Notes: generated by a model from the sequence alone, not told the origin. Shown: positions 11,830 through 25,085, numbered from the stretch's first letter. The stretch is DNA of 64,000 nt from Macquaria australasica (GCA_005408345.1 SEMN01000062.1:434001-498000), one strand, 5' to 3'. Made by a program: numbers and translations.

Positions 11830-12615
11830 CAGTAGTGGAAGTAACTACATTTACTCAAATAATGTACTTCATTTTAAGATGCTTGGACGTTTACTTATTT
11901 AGTATTTCCAATTTATGCTAGTCTTTACTTCAACTCCACTACATTTGAGAGGGAAATATTGTACTTTTTACTGCACCACATTAACAGTCAAGGACAGATG
12001 GCCCCTGGGAACAGACATCTAACTGCCCCCCAGCCCCTCCTTCATTAGAGCAGCACCAACAGATTCAGAGGCACAAAACAACTACAAATGATACTGTGAT
12101 TGTGTTACATCTTTTTGTACTCATGTTGCATCTCTTTGTAGTTGTTTGAGTCTCTTTGTAGTTGTTTTGCATTTCTTTGTTATCATTTTCTGTCCCGTTC
12201 TTTGTATCTTTGTAGTTGTTTTGATTCTCTTTGTAGTTGTTTGAATCTTTTTGTGGTTGTTTTGCATCTCTTTGTAGTCATGTTGACTGAGTTATTGATC
12301 TCCAACAAAAAATGTCAACAGTCACTTCAAAAAGAGGCTCTGGCCAAAAACATATGACCAACTTATAAAATATGATGCATTATATATTAAATAGCCACAG
12401 GTGTTGTGAGTTATGTGACTGATTAGACATGCTCAGGTTTGAGCTGTGCAAAGCTACGTATGCTAACTAGAATGATAATGTTCTAACTTGCCCCACAACA
12501 AAACTAACAGGAGAGCCTCTGAAGTCCCAAAACATTTGTATTTTTTTTAACTTGTACAGACAAGATTAAACATTCTTTACTTAATTAAAGGATCTGAGTA
12601 CTTCTTTCACCACTG
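11830..12615. mobile_element. MITE of the GTGGTGGAAAGTAAC/CACCACTG family
   Basis: The left end reads CAGTAGTGGAAGTAACTACA and the right end CTTTCACCACTG, which are imperfect terminal inverted repeats. The first 150 bases have the ACTTTACTT/ATTTCCA/CTCCACTACATTT pattern of a MITE family very common in percomorph fish. The other copies in this window (35429-36301 and 54696-55187) share both ends. No transposase ORF is present. The element lies about 410 bases upstream of the fbxo32 start codon and carries an internal minisatellite. Confidence 0.75.
12105..12287. repeat. Minisatellite, about 20-27 bp unit (TCTTTGTAGTTGTTTTG)
   Basis: Six to seven imperfect copies of a unit resembling TCTCTTTGTAGTTGTTTTGCA lie in tandem, varying in length and in the T and G runs. 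The array sits inside the MITE at 11830-12615 and probably expanded after insertion. Confidence 0.75.
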
Positions 12616-13567
12616 GGATTTATTGATGAGGAATGATCAATCTTACGCACATCCCGACACTCTCATCCAATATGTGATATATTAGCGAAATCAAACTGCA
12701 GCCTTCTTCTGATTTTGCTACAGACCCAATTCAAGACCTCACAATTTGAAAACCTCTGGACTAAACAATACAGAGTCTCGCTTCACTTTTTAATGGCTAA
12801 TGCATTGGTGTTAATTAAAAATAATTACTGTTCAGGAAGTGTTTTGCCCAAGCTTATCAGTACTGGCTTTATGTCACTGTAAATTTAAAGTAAAGGAAAA
12901 CATTTCAGTAACGTGGCTGTGAAGTCCCCTCATCCTTAGTCACTCCCGCTATTATAAATAGATGAAGTTGTCCTTTGGAGTATTGGGTTGCATTGTGGAT
13001 TGCGTGGCAGTGTGCGTGTCGGCAGGGGGATTACCATTGTATGTTGATTTTCCCAAAACAGCACCAACTGATCTGTGAAGACTGGTATTTTGTTTATTTT
13101 AGACTGTGTCACTAAAGATAATGTGTAACTAAGTCTGTCCAGGGCACTGGGTCAACTCCTATCAGATTAATTAAACACATGACATATTTACACACTCACC
13201 TGTGAGGCTTTTGGGAATCAAGTTTATATCTGTTTGTTTATGGCTATATTAGCCTTTCTCATGTCATTTAACCTTGTGCTTCCATAGGCAATTACCAGCA
13301 AGCTCATTCAAAAAGTAAATGTTTCCATGTCCATTGTTTTTGTGAAAGATCAGGAAGTGTTTTGTAATGGATTTTATATCAGCATACAGTTAGAATGATA
13401 ACAAAGGCATCAATGAGGAAGTGCTGTTAATGTCTCAACTAAAATACACCCCGGTGTGATCATTGATGTCATGTGACTCCTGATGTAAAGGTCACTTCCT
13501 AAAACTCTTGCAGCATGAGAAACACTTTGTGTGCATATTTATTCTCAGTAAAAAAAAAGCCACAGCG

Positions 13568-13619
<52 letters not shown>

Positions 13620-14640
13620 GTGTGCGCGTGTGTGTGTAGGTGTGTGTGTGTGTGTATGTATCTATAGCCATGTGAGTGAATGAGTGTATGCTCACATGTC
13701 TGCAGTGAGGCAGTGAGAGGAGGGAGAGAGGGGGGGGGGGATTTTCTTGGTCCTCATAATTCATAACACACTATACAATCTGCAAAACATGTCAGCAGCA
13801 GCACATGGTGCACAACGAGTGTGCACGTCTTCCAAGAACCAGCAGGCCAGTGTTTCAGCACATCCAGTGCTTGTGTTGGGACACATCCTGTGTGTAGCAT
13901 GACCAGGCTTGCTGATGTGGTTTTTTATCGCTGATCGTTACAAACTACCCTGTAGTGCTATAAAGTAAAATTATTTTTGATAAGGGCTCTGTTGATTCCT
14001 TTCCTTCTCTTCGTTTATTCAGTTGGTTGCATTTGGTGTACTTGCAGTATGGAAAGTGGTTCTCTCTTAGCAAAATTGCATTTCAGTCTCAGTTTTATTG
14101 AAATCATTGGATTCATTCAAACATTACTGCACTGTTCATTACAGATCCTGTGTTGCGGAAGCTTTTGGAACAGGTGCATCTGTCATGTCTGAGGTTTTAA
14201 TGTAACATCCTGATATATGCAAAAGGTCAAAGAGGTCTGCACACGCTCCGCATGTTAAAATCTGTCAACAAGACGTCACGTGAGAATATATCAAAGCACA
14301 CTGGGCAGATTTATTGATCATGACTTACAATTTCAGCCATTGCAGAAGTAATGTGCATGATGTTGTGAGTCCCTAAAGTCTAATTAGGTCTATTTTCAGA
14401 GTAGGCTAAACTACAGGGTGTCATGGAAAGTCCCAGCAAGTGCTCGGTCAGTTGGTGACTGACTGACTGGGAAGGAAGCTATGACCTAAGAGTCTAAAGA
14501 GTATCAGTTTAGTTTATTCAGTGAATCACAAACAATGATGAATCAGCTCTGTTTAGTTTTAGTCCAGCTTGCGGGAAGGTAAAGTAGTTTACACAGCTCC
14601 TCCGCTAACATGGCAAAGTAAAAAGTCATAGTTTTTAGTC
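12616..14640. other. Intergenic, fbxo32 to klhl38, no gene seen
   Basis: I see no coding exon here. Apart from the GT array at 13570-13657 the sequence is unique and A/T-rich. Confidence 0.6.
13570..13657. repeat. GT/CA microsatellite, interrupted
   Basis: About 44 bases of pure TG are followed by TG interrupted by CG and AG steps. A run of G lies downstream at about 13731-13740. The apparent minus-strand ORF across it (poly-Thr-His) is an artefact of the repeat. Confidence 0.9.
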
Positions 14641-14659
14641 ATGCTACCCACGTGGCTCT

Positions 14660-15105
14660 AGGGATGGAAATGTTGGTTAGTAAGTCCTTCACTTCACAAC
14701 TATTGGATGGATTGCCATTAAATTGTGTATATTCATGGTCCCCGGAGGATGAATCCTACTGACTTTGGTGATCCCCTGACTTTATACTTAGCGCTACCAG
14801 CAGGTCAAAGCTTTTACTTATTAATTGAAATATCTCAACATCTATATAATGGATTGCCACAAAGTTTAGTATAAATATTCATGCTCCCAAAACGATGTAT
14901 CCTAATGATTTCGGTGATCCCCTGACTTCCCATTAGCCTCAAATGTTAGCATGCTAACATGTTAAACTAAGACGGTGAACATGGTAAATATTATACCTGC
15001 TAAGCATTAGCATGTTAGCATTGTCATTGTGAGCATGTTAGCATGTTGACATTAGCATTTCGCACAAAGCACCGGCTAGCATGGCTGTAGACTCCTAGTC
15101 CTGTT
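14660..15105. mobile_element. Dispersed percomorph repeat with TTAGCATGCTAACATG core
   Basis: Two diverged internal copies of a block (about 14708-14785 and 14851-14930) share GGATTGCCA, ATATTCATG and TGGTGATCCCCTGACTT. After them come AATGTTAGCATGCTAACATG, GGTGAACATGGTAAA and AGCATGTTAGCATTGTCATTGTGAGCATG, then GCTAGCATGGCTGTAGACTC. I recognise this composition as a very common non-coding repeat of percomorph genomes. The exact family needs a repeat-library search. Confidence 0.65.
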
Positions 15106-16611
15106 GTAATTGACATAAACAGTGTGTACCAATATACAGTGTGTTATAATCTTCTATGTTTAGCAGAGATGCTCATTTCAAGGTGAAAGGTTTCCAAAAT
15201 TAAAACTCTTGTGTTTATATCAATATTTTTAAGACACATGAATGCATGAGGCATCAAATTAGAACAATTTAAAAGGTTATTAGAGAATCATCTCTCTCTC
15301 TCTCTCCCTCTCTATCCTCTGTCCATCATCCCTGTTTTTGTTGTGATGTTGTGACCAGACGGGACAGCTGGTCCTGCTTGACCCTCCAAAAACACACACA
15401 TACACACCCACACACACTCACATATGCACACAGTCACTCACATATACACCTGTTGCTGCCCCTCCCGGTTGAGTTTCATCACTCACTCAGATTCTCTGTT
15501 GTGAAACCCCGCTCATCAGTTTCCTGCTCGCTCCAGTCGACTCTCACATCTGCCAGCTCGCATGGCAACCGACACGACCACATGCCTCACGTGGTGTAAC
15601 ATTCGCCCTCTTTGTTTGTTTCTCAAAATAACATCAGATCCCCTATAGTTTTTCCAGTCCCCCACCTTTTCTCACCCACTCCACCCACTGTCCCCTGGAC
15701 TCTATTCGCTGGCAGTGAGCGAGTGAAACATTTGACCCAGTGACTTCTGGTTTCAAAGAAATATACATAGACTCCTGTGTAATACCTCCTGGTCACAATA
15801 TGTTTACTCCACACGAAATGGCTGACATTGGTCTCTCAAAGTCATTGATGAATGAAATTATGTAATCACTTTAGCTGTTGCTGATCCATACTTTGAGGAA
15901 TCTTTTAGAATGAGATTGTGTTATTCTTTACAGATGAATTACCTGCATCTCTTCATACTAACATTTAATGTCTTTTTGGAGAAAAGTTTGTGGTCCCATG
16001 AACACTTAACTAAATCACTAGTGATATTCTGCCTTGCTTGGTAAACAGGCAGCTAAATCTGGCTTTAATGTCCTTACTGCTTACTCCCATTTTCCTGTCC
16101 ATCTCCATGTGCTTTCTGTATGAACAGAAACAAACAAATTCATGTTAGCCAGCTGAGACGTCTTGTGGCACCCCTGGCTTTAATTTTACCTGCAACAGGT
16201 GGAGCAAAGCCATTTCAACATGTTCCCACTGGATGATATTTAAGACTGTTCTCTGTAAACGGATACCTTTTCTATACTGTCTTCTGTGCCCCCCTGTGTG
16301 TGGATGACAGGAACCTGTCTGGGCTCGTAAAGGCCCTGTGTGGACAGGAGTGTGAGCGAGGTCAAACAGACACATGATGACACATACAGGACACGTGCTG
16401 CTCAGATTGCATTCACTGTTAACTGACTGAGCAGAGAGATGGAGAGAAGCCACGCGTGAATCAACCTTTACTGTAAAAAATCAATAGTTAAAACCAGAAA
16501 AAACAGTACAAATATCAGAAAACAATACAAAAAATGGTAAAATTTAATTTGACCAAAACAGAATTTGAGGCTAAACTTTTAGCAAAGTCAGTTATTTCAG
16601 CATACAGTGTG

Positions 16612-16657
<46 letters not shown>

Positions 16658-17372
16658 TATATGACGATTCAGAACTATGTCGTGCATTATATCATACAAG
16701 GGTAATAGGTCCAAAACAGTGAAAAAACTACAGTCAAAAACATTACCAATTGTTGTATTTTGTCTAAATACAGTCTAAAACTAAATTTTAAACAAATTCC
16801 TATGCTTTAATTTTGATTTCAGCACTTCATGAATATATCTGGTAACAATGTTATTGCAATAATTTCATCATCATTTTGCACTGAAGCTACAGACAGTGCT
16901 CCAAAAGTTCACCAGACACAGCAGCAGGTTCAGACCTAACAGCTGAACATAGCTTTGACTTGCACCAAACAGTACACAGCCCCGGGATTTAAACATGACA
17001 AGTGAAATCTCATGATTTAGAGCAGACCCAAAATAGCACTTTCACCCTTTGTGAAGTCAGACAGGTTAAGACGGGGCCGTGCAGCAGGATAGCTTGTTTT
17101 CACAGGTTTGGTTGTTAAATAAAAACATAGGAAAGACATAGAATATCAAAAGGAACATTTTCAGGTATCAATGCTCATATATGTACACGAATATTTGAAT
17201 TATTGAGGTATGCATGACGTTTAAATAAGTCCATCCCTCATGAAAAGTGGAGATCTGCTACAAAATGAAAGCACTGTATTAACAATTAGCCATTTTTCTG
17301 CATGAATACTTTCGTTCAGTTTAAATACATTGGTTAGAAATTAATAGCATTAAAACATGAATCAGACGTCAG
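15106..17372. other. Intergenic and klhl38 3' UTR region
   Basis: CT-rich (15290-15316) and CA-rich (15393-15450) patches and the TA array are the only structure seen. The klhl38 3' UTR should occupy the right-hand part, but no minus-strand AATAAA was found near the stop codon. An ATTAAA variant (TTTAAT on plus) lies at 16806-16811, so the transcript end is unresolved. Confidence 0.45.
16612..16662. repeat. TA microsatellite
   Basis: About 25 TA dinucleotides, interrupted near the right end by CA. It lies downstream of klhl38. Confidence 0.9.
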
Positions 17373-19515
17373 CTATGATTTTGCCCATGTCTGTGAGACA
17401 TACGTCAGAGTCAGGGAGCCGTGGTCAAACAGTTTATACGGCAGAGTCCCCTTAGATGTCCAAGTGTCTGTCTTTGGGTCATAGCACTCGAAGCTGTCTG
17501 AGTCCTCGATGACGTCGTGGCCGTTGACGTAACGTCCGCCGGTGACATAGAGTTTGTTGTTGAGAACGGTGGCAGAGTGGTGCATCCTCCTCTCCTTCAG
17601 GTTGGCACACTTGATGAACCGGTTGGCCTTGGTTTCGTATGCAATCATTCTCCTGGTGTATCCTGGGACAGGGGAGACATTAATTTGAGAGGGGCGGCAC
17701 GAGTGGAATGCAGTGTTGTAACTCTACAATCTCATTCATCAGGAAATAAATCAATACTAATGAATTATAGCAAAATGAATATGCCTGTCTTTCTCTTTCT
17801 ACATTCCTTTGTCATTATTAGCCTTTATCTACCTCCAATAATATAGATTTTGTCATCCACAATGGCAGCAGGAGCAGACACATTCTTCACTGTTCTGTTC
17901 TCCATCTTAGACCACATGTTCCTGGCAATGTGATACACCTACAGAAGGGGAGGGGGAGCAGGGGGTGAAGGAAAACAGATTGAGTGCATGAATGAATGAG
18001 AATGGATAGACAAATGAAAACATAAAGAGTGGCTTAGTGATTGAATAACATTGTGTCTTACCTGTATTATTCTGGCTGGGTTCTGCATGGCATCCTCTCC
18101 TCCAAACACATAGATCCTCTGGTTAGCAGCAGCCACCGCAGGGTGCAACACAGCCTCAGGCATGGGCGCCATAGACTCCCATTGGTTGAACATACTGCTG
18201 TACCTGATAGCATTATTGAGAGATGTGTTATTATTTACCTCATTTGTGTGTTTTATGCTGTATGTGTGGATGATTATGGTCCACCTCACCTCTCCACACT
18301 GTCTGTCAGTCGTCTGTCAGGCCCAAGGCCACCCAGGACAAAGATGAAGTGGAGGTAGGAGACACTCTGGTGGGCAAAACGTGGCTCCAGCATGGGCTCT
18401 GCCGTCCGCCACTGGTTGGTCTTGAGGGAGAGGGTGTAGACGCTCGTACTGACTTGGCTGTACTTTGTGTTTGTGGTCAGGCCTCCAATAACATACAAGA
18501 CGCTGTGAAGGGCGACATAGGAGGCTTTATACAGACGAACGGGCAGCTTGGCGAGCCTCTGCCACTTCTCACTCTTCTCATCAAAGACAAGCGCCTCCCT
18601 TGAGGTCTGCTCGTTGTTCTTCCTCCCTCCTACCACCACCAACATGTCGTGGTAGGAGTATCGCCTCGGTGCCACCCAGAGAGGTTTGAAGTCAACTGCT
18701 GTCTCTCCAATGCATTTTGTGCTGACAGAAAACATCAAGCGCCTCACAGATTCTATGAGCTCGGTGCAGAGGGTGGAGGACTGGATCAGGGGGTCGTTGG
18801 CTATGAACTGGAAGAGGTAGGTGGGATGGATGTGGCGAAGGCGAACTTTCTTGAAAAGGTCACTGATGGCACCACGCCTGGATAAAGGATCATGGTGGAT
18901 CCAAGCAACAAGAGTCTCAAACACCTGCTCCTCCTCCGCACAAAGACTGTCATCCTCCAGGTATCCCATGAGCTCTGGTAAGGAGAGCTCACACAGATCC
19001 TCAGACGCTGACACATCGGAGAAGCTCTTCATGGCCATCTCCTTTGCTCTGTCTCTCAAACTGTTACAATTCATGATCTCAGAGAGTCTTATCATGCTCA
19101 AACAGTTGTCAGGAATCAGTTGCTCCTGAAGGAAGCTTGAGCAGGCCTCAAAAAGGCGGCCATATTGCAACATGGATGCCGCCTGCATCAGAGGCAGCAC
19201 AATATCCATGTTGATACTAATGAGTCCTGTGTATACATAGTCAATGATACTGCTCAGAATGGCTGATGTGATGCCCTTTAAGTTAATCTTGGCCTGCTGT
19301 TTCTCCAAGAAGTTGTTGCAGAACATGGCTCTGAAGTAGGGGCTGCTGGAGACCAGGACATTACGATGGCATGGGAGTGTTATCTCGGTGTTATCTGAAC
19401 ACAGTGACACATCAGTCAGGATGTTGTCCTGCCTCAGTCTGTTGAGCTGCAGGAGCAGGTTGGAGGACTGCTCCTTGTCTTTGAAGTGGAAGACCTTGAC
19501 TGCTGGTTGGTCCAT
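17373..19515 (-). CDS. klhl38: Kelch-like protein 38 (BTB-BACK-kelch), four coding exons
   Basis: Coding exons in transcript order: 18290-19515, 18062-18203, 17833-17938 and 17373-17662, joining in frame to 587 residues (human 581). The BTB domain (about 33-135) has LTDVSLC, CHRNVLVSSSPYFRAMF and DYVYTG. BACK (about 140-240) has NCLSMIRLSEIM and FETLVAWI. Kelch repeats follow from about 285 to the end, with repeated GG pairs (VVGGR, VIGGL, VLGGL, VFGGE, IIGGY, VTGGR). BTB-kelch proteins are usually CUL3 adaptors; KLHL38 itself is muscle-enriched and poorly characterised. I chose the ATG at 19513-19515 because MDQPAVKVFHFKD aligns with the human start, and a splice acceptor (CTCTCCTCAG) lies one base upstream, implying at least one non-coding 5' exon. 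The longer reading frame begins only at a GTG. Same strand and order relative to fbxo32 as in human. Confidence 0.95.
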
Positions 19516-19516
19516 G

Positions 19517-20760
19517 CTGAGGAGAGACACCGTGTTGCCATTGTCAAATCATTTGATTTTTAGACTTGTTTTAATTAATAAGCAGTCACACAATTTCTAC
19601 TTCAAGCGTTTTAGCTATGTGGTTGCTCACTTGTTAGCCATTTGAGGGCTTGCTGTAAAGTAATGATTAGTGGCTCTACTTTAATGTGGGATCCACTTTA
19701 CCAAAACTGGATTAGATTTTAGTTTTAGTTTAGATTTTAGTGCAGTGATAAAAAGATTTTGAGAAAAGGCATTCTGTTTACAATACAAGGCCACAACTCT
19801 CATTCATAAGACATTTCAGAATTTATTATCACCCATATAGATTAAAACCCCCAGAAAGGATCACAAGGGTATTGAAACTAAAAAATCAAACACATTACCA
19901 TACAGCCAGGCTAGTGGAGTTAGATTCAGCACAGTCCTGTGTCATTTATCCAAAATTTAGCCTGCAAATATTCTTGGTAAGCTTTCTCCAGAATCACAGC
20001 CTAAATGTCTAGTTTACAGATACACAAGTAATTTAAAACCTGTCCAACTCATAACTATAACATTAACTTTGTTATATGGCTTTAGATAATGGGCCCATTT
20101 CAGCACTGCTGCACTCAGACATTTTATGAATAGGGCCCACAGTACGCCTGTCTGAATACTTTGGAGACTAGTTGTCTAAGCAGATTACTACAGGAAAAAA
20201 CTGTTTCTGCTGCAGGATTGTCATTCATTGTGGAGGAACAAGTGATGCTTCTGTTGTGTGATGGTGTTTTATGTGGAGCTTCGAGCTGTTTTTTGTTTTC
20301 ATTTTGGCTTTTAAACTGAATGAAGTGCAAAGTGTGCAAAATAACAAATACATTTAAAGCAACATAATACAAAGTGCCAACTTTAACAGATGATTGTACA
20401 CAATTTGTACCTTGTACTTCACCATGTAAGCTCAGTATAAAACAAGCTTATGTTTGATTAATATTTATCATATAATCTAACATATTTGTTCTAAGCCGTG
20501 CCAACATCATATATTGGACAAAACAAGTCCAATACTTACAAGAATACATGTCTTACCTGTTCCTCTTCTCTCTCTTCATATGTTTTGTGGGGGTCCCACT
20601 CTGTATTCGAAGCTCTCAGATCTCAGCAGCAATCTGATGTCTCAACATTTTCCTGGACTTTCTTCCTCTTTTCTCTCGTGTCAATGCTGTGTGACTGTAT
20701 GTTCCAAAGGGGGCTGTCTCTTTGTAGGAGCGTGTTGCGTACTGTTTGTTGTTATGGTCT
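19517..20760. other. klhl38 upstream region, no further exon recognised
   Basis: The non-coding first exon of klhl38 should lie here or a little further upstream, but cannot be placed without transcript data. The sequence is unique, A/T-rich and without coding potential. Confidence 0.45.
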
Positions 20761-20782
20761 CTTTCCACGAGGCCTCTGTGTA

Positions 20783-20840
20783 CATTCCTCCCCTAAAAAT
20801 AGAGCCTCTCTTTGGCAACACCGCTGCAGACTCACATGTG
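20783..20840. promoter_or_regulatory. Candidate muscle module: M-CAT, MEF2 and E-boxes
   Basis: CATTCCT at 20783-20789 is a perfect M-CAT (TEAD) core. CTAAAAATAG at 20793-20802 is a perfect MEF2 consensus only three bases away. Overlapping E-boxes CACATG and CATGTG lie at 20833-20840. The module is about 1.27 kb upstream of the klhl38 coding start. M-CAT, MEF2 and E-boxes are classical muscle enhancer motifs, and klhl38 is a muscle gene; the regulatory role is inferred. Confidence 0.45.
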
Positions 20841-23800
20841 ACACGTCTGTCTCCATCACTTAATCTCTGTCTTTCTTTCTATTTCTCTCTATCTTCCTTT
20901 CCCTCTTCCTCAAATATCCTATTCTCACATCAGTACTTCCCTCTGGCCTGATCTCTCCTTTCTTCTCTATAGCTCACATTCCTATTCACTCCATCACCTT
21001 TGTCTCTGTCTGGCACATGATTGTAGCAGTAAAAACAGCACTGATACTTGATAACACTCATTTTGTTGGCTGCTCACACTGCCGGCTGGCAGAGATATAA
21101 AAACAGGATTAGGTTACTGTAGCACACAGAGATATGATGAAGTCTGCATATGAGGAAAACCACAACGCAACCACATGTAAAACATACTGGCCAAGACTGC
21201 TGACATAAGTCAGATTTAGCAAGAGGCTTGGGTTAATGGAGAAAAATGAGAAGAGTTTTACTCTGGCCATGTGATGCACTGCTAAATGTTTTTGGCTTCA
21301 TTTTTACAGATGGTATTTATCCTTTAAGCATAAAGAAATATCCTAATTTAACTGTACGTCAGCAGCAGAAGCTTAGGGTTCCAATTATTGTATTTGTTAA
21401 GCTAATTTCCATCTCATTTCTTTCATGCTCCCGGAAACAGATAAAGCTCATTCACTATAGTACCAGCTTTAATGGAGTACATCCCAGAATGTGGCAATAT
21501 GATTGTTTGCCCGTTCCTTAAAGCTGGAGAAGAATCAAAGAATCACAGCTTTCTGGGCTGTTTCATAAACGTGGGTGCATAAAAACAACAAAACTGTAGA
21601 ATGCATTTTCATTCGTCACAGACAGAGATGTGACATGTTTTTCTTGTACTCAGGCTTGTTTACAGAGCTGGGCAAATCAGACATAAATAACTGCTTGAAC
21701 TAGCACGACCACCAGACTGCAGTTCAATGTGGATTGCACAACCAAATCACTAGCGTAGACCTTAAAACAACTTGTGCTTACATGCCATCTATGTAGACGG
21801 TTTGTTATTTTGTTGTTTGCGGGCTACACTGCAGCAAATGAAAGCAAAAAACCTAAACTCTGAAACTGCCAAAAGACATGCATGAGGAGCACAAATCTTT
21901 ACAAAAAGGAGCTATAAATCAAGGCAGACTAAAATCATAAGTGCTAACTGAGGTCACAATATTCCTTCATGTGACACCATAAAACCAGGGCTGCTGTATG
22001 TAGCAAGCAGTCAAAACTAAACAGCACCATCTAGTGTTCATTCATCAGTCATTTTGGCAATTGTGAAAAACTGGTTCCCTTTCTAATGAACTCTCTGGCA
22101 TTTTCAACATTCACTAGCATTTTTTAGTGTGTGGTCAGGGGTTTATTTTAGAGTAAAATACACAATAACCAGGTTAGCTAAACTGGAATGTAGTAAGTTG
22201 TTATCTATACAATCCTGACTGTATCATACAACAAAATGTCAAGAATTAATATCTGCCCTTTTTGCATGATTGTGACATTAAAATTATCTTATCAATCTGT
22301 ATAGTCAAGGGCAAAAGCTTAACTTGTTTGCCCAGAAGACTGCAGTGTCATTTTATAACCCGGACTCTCATATTCAAAGCTGTGATTGCATCCTTTAAAG
22401 TTAAGCACATTGTGTGCTATCTCTGTTCCTTCACCTTGACAAAAAGGACTCATTAATGTCTGCCTTTAGGCAACAACTTATATTAAAAGTTTAGGCTTTG
22501 GCACACCGTTTGTAGCAGAGCATTTTCATGCAGCAGCATTACTGTTGCCACCCACCGCCCAGTGCTGTGTCTTCATATCACTAAATTATTATCTTCTCAT
22601 AAGCACATGGTCTAATAGAGCCTATACCTAGGGGATTTAGATCTCGCTGATTAGTATTGTGCGTGTGTGTGTGTGTTTGTGTGTGTGTGAAGGGCAGACA
22701 GCTCTCCTTGGTCAAATAAAAGTCTATTTGAAGGCAACATGGACAGTGAGTTCACACTGAGTCTATTTTCAGCTCTGTACTTGACTTCATTTGATTGCAC
22801 TGCAGGACCGCAGGTAATATTTTGTTTTGCATATGGAGCCATTGTTTTTTTTTGTTTTTTTTTTGTTTGCTACTTACGATAATAATTTGTGAGTAGTACT
22901 GAAATTATTTAAAAGGTTCTGTGATACATGGGCTAAAGGAAACAAAGAGCATTGGCTCTACATAGGGGAGAGGGGAGCACTCATCTCTATACAAGCCCAG
23001 ATAATGAGTCCCTTTCGTCTGGGTTTGCTCAATTAAGGACTTTTTTATTTATTAAATCAATGGGAAAGTGAATGAGACCCTTTGTATCAGTGCTGGTCAG
23101 TGCTATTCCACAGCCCATCAGGGAAGAGTTAAAAACCAATAAGGTATCCTGCAGACAGTCATGTTTTGAGATTATAGTGCTCACCAGCACTTTATGCTGC
23201 CCTAAAACCACACAAAACTCAACTGTCTTTTCTCTTTGACTCAGCATTGTGCTTGTTTCTATCCCTCGTTTATAAGTTTCTTCCCAAATCTCTTTCTTGT
23301 TGTTCTATGATAAATGTGAGGCTTGGTCTGAAGTATAGTGGTTTGTCACTTTTGTCATGTGTGTCTAGATAACTTACCCTGGCGCCGGGGCACTGATTCT
23401 GCGCTTGACTAAGCTTGCTGAGACTTACAGCCCAAACAAGCCTCGCTTCCACAGCAGAGTCAAAGAAGACTAGCCAGGGCTGACTGTTTCATGAAAAAAT
23501 ATTATTAATGATTCTCACATTGTCAATGGAGATGTATTGTTATCTGAGTTATAAAAGGTCAATAAACAGCTTTATAAACATTTGTTGAGCCATAAATGCC
23601 CCCATTAGGTCAGGTTATAGTAAAGCAGCACTGAAAGTTCTGGTTGATTTGGCAACACCTGTGGTTACTGGTGGTAACGCGAAGCACGTTATAAACAGTT
23701 ATTCTGTCAGATATACAACAGAAGAAGAAGATGAGCAACTTGTGTGTCGCAGTCATTATAGCCTAGCCTACTTGTGGGCCTACCTACGCAAATATGTTTC

Positions 23801-25027
23801 TCTTCAAAATAGCTGCGACTGGCTCTTCTGCTCTTGCAGATGATGTCATTATGTGAAACGTGCACAAATTCCATGCAATGTGTACACACACTGGCCACTG
23901 TCTTTTTTCGTCCAGTAACGTGCATGAATCGTTTTCTGTAAATCTCTTATGCGTTTGCATGCCATTTGAATCCAGCAGAGGAATGGTATACTCCGTCACT
24001 GATAATGCAAACTACTATATAGAGAGGAAATTAATGAGTGTAAATACATCTATTGGATAAAGCTGAATAAATGTCAGCCGTGAATAGTATCAAAATTGGT
24101 TTGATATAATGAAAATCTAGATTACATGGCTTTTCTCCTGTAGGTCCTACACCTTAATTTTTGCTGTTAGTAAATATTGATTTCTCATTGTAAGTGGTGA
24201 CTGTGAGTTGTTTGCTGACTCACTGAGCTGGCTCAGGTGTTCAATACTATTTTAAAATGTTTAATGACCTGGATGTGTGGTATGAACTTAACTAAACATT
24301 TATATTCCATTTGCAAATTAAACATCAGTTCAAGTGAAACGTTCAAGGTGTAGATGGACTATTATAAAACACTTCATTTGTACGTGTAGAGTGCACAGAC
24401 AGGTCTTCAAGAGCTGTAAACTCTGATGTCATATTGCAGCTGAATCAAGTGTGGGATTGTTGATTTTAAGAAAACCGGTGAAGATGAGAAATTCAATCTA
24501 ATTCAGTTCAGTGTCTTGCTGATACCCCTCTCAGACCAACATTACCTTATCCACTAGGTGTCAGGCCAATGTTATGCAAATTTCAGAGTGGTGAAAAGCT
24601 GACATTGTCCCCTGTGACTTCCAAGAAGCTATCAAGGCTAAACTCACAGTCAGTGAGTCAACACAACAGATGTATAAACTGGTGAGACGAGAACAGTTTC
24701 CCAATTATTTTAGCTATATTTTGGCCAGCATGACAGAATATTTTCTATAAATACAAAGAAAGAAAATGAAGCTATTAATCCACCCAGATATCTTCAAATT
24801 GTTTTTTTTACTGCTGCAAACATGCACTCATGGTGTGAAATTTAAAATGGCCATTTACTCAGACACAGATAGCCAAAACAATTGAAACAGACAGTGAGAC
24901 TCATGTGATAACCTCTTGAGTCAATCTGCTGTGGGGTATTACTCCCAGGAGCAAAGAGATCCATGCCAGGCAATGCTGAGAGCAGTAATCTAGCTTTGAT
25001 GGAGAGACGTCCACGTGTAAATCAGCA

Positions 25028-25046
25028 GGGGGGGGGGGGTGTAGCC

Positions 25047-25081
<35 letters not shown>
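25028..25081. repeat. G run followed by GA microsatellite
   Basis: A run of twelve G at about 25028-25039, then a short spacer, then about sixteen GA dinucleotides at 25049-25081. Confidence 0.9.

Positions 25082-25085
<4 letters not shown>

Noticed and set aside
12105..12287. CRISPR-like array of short repeats
   Set aside because: The units are contiguous and imperfect, without spacers, in a vertebrate genome; it is a minisatellite inside a MITE.
19516..19530. Five-codon N-terminal extension of klhl38
   Set aside because: It begins at GTG and spans a good splice acceptor; the ATG at 19513-19515 aligns with the human start.
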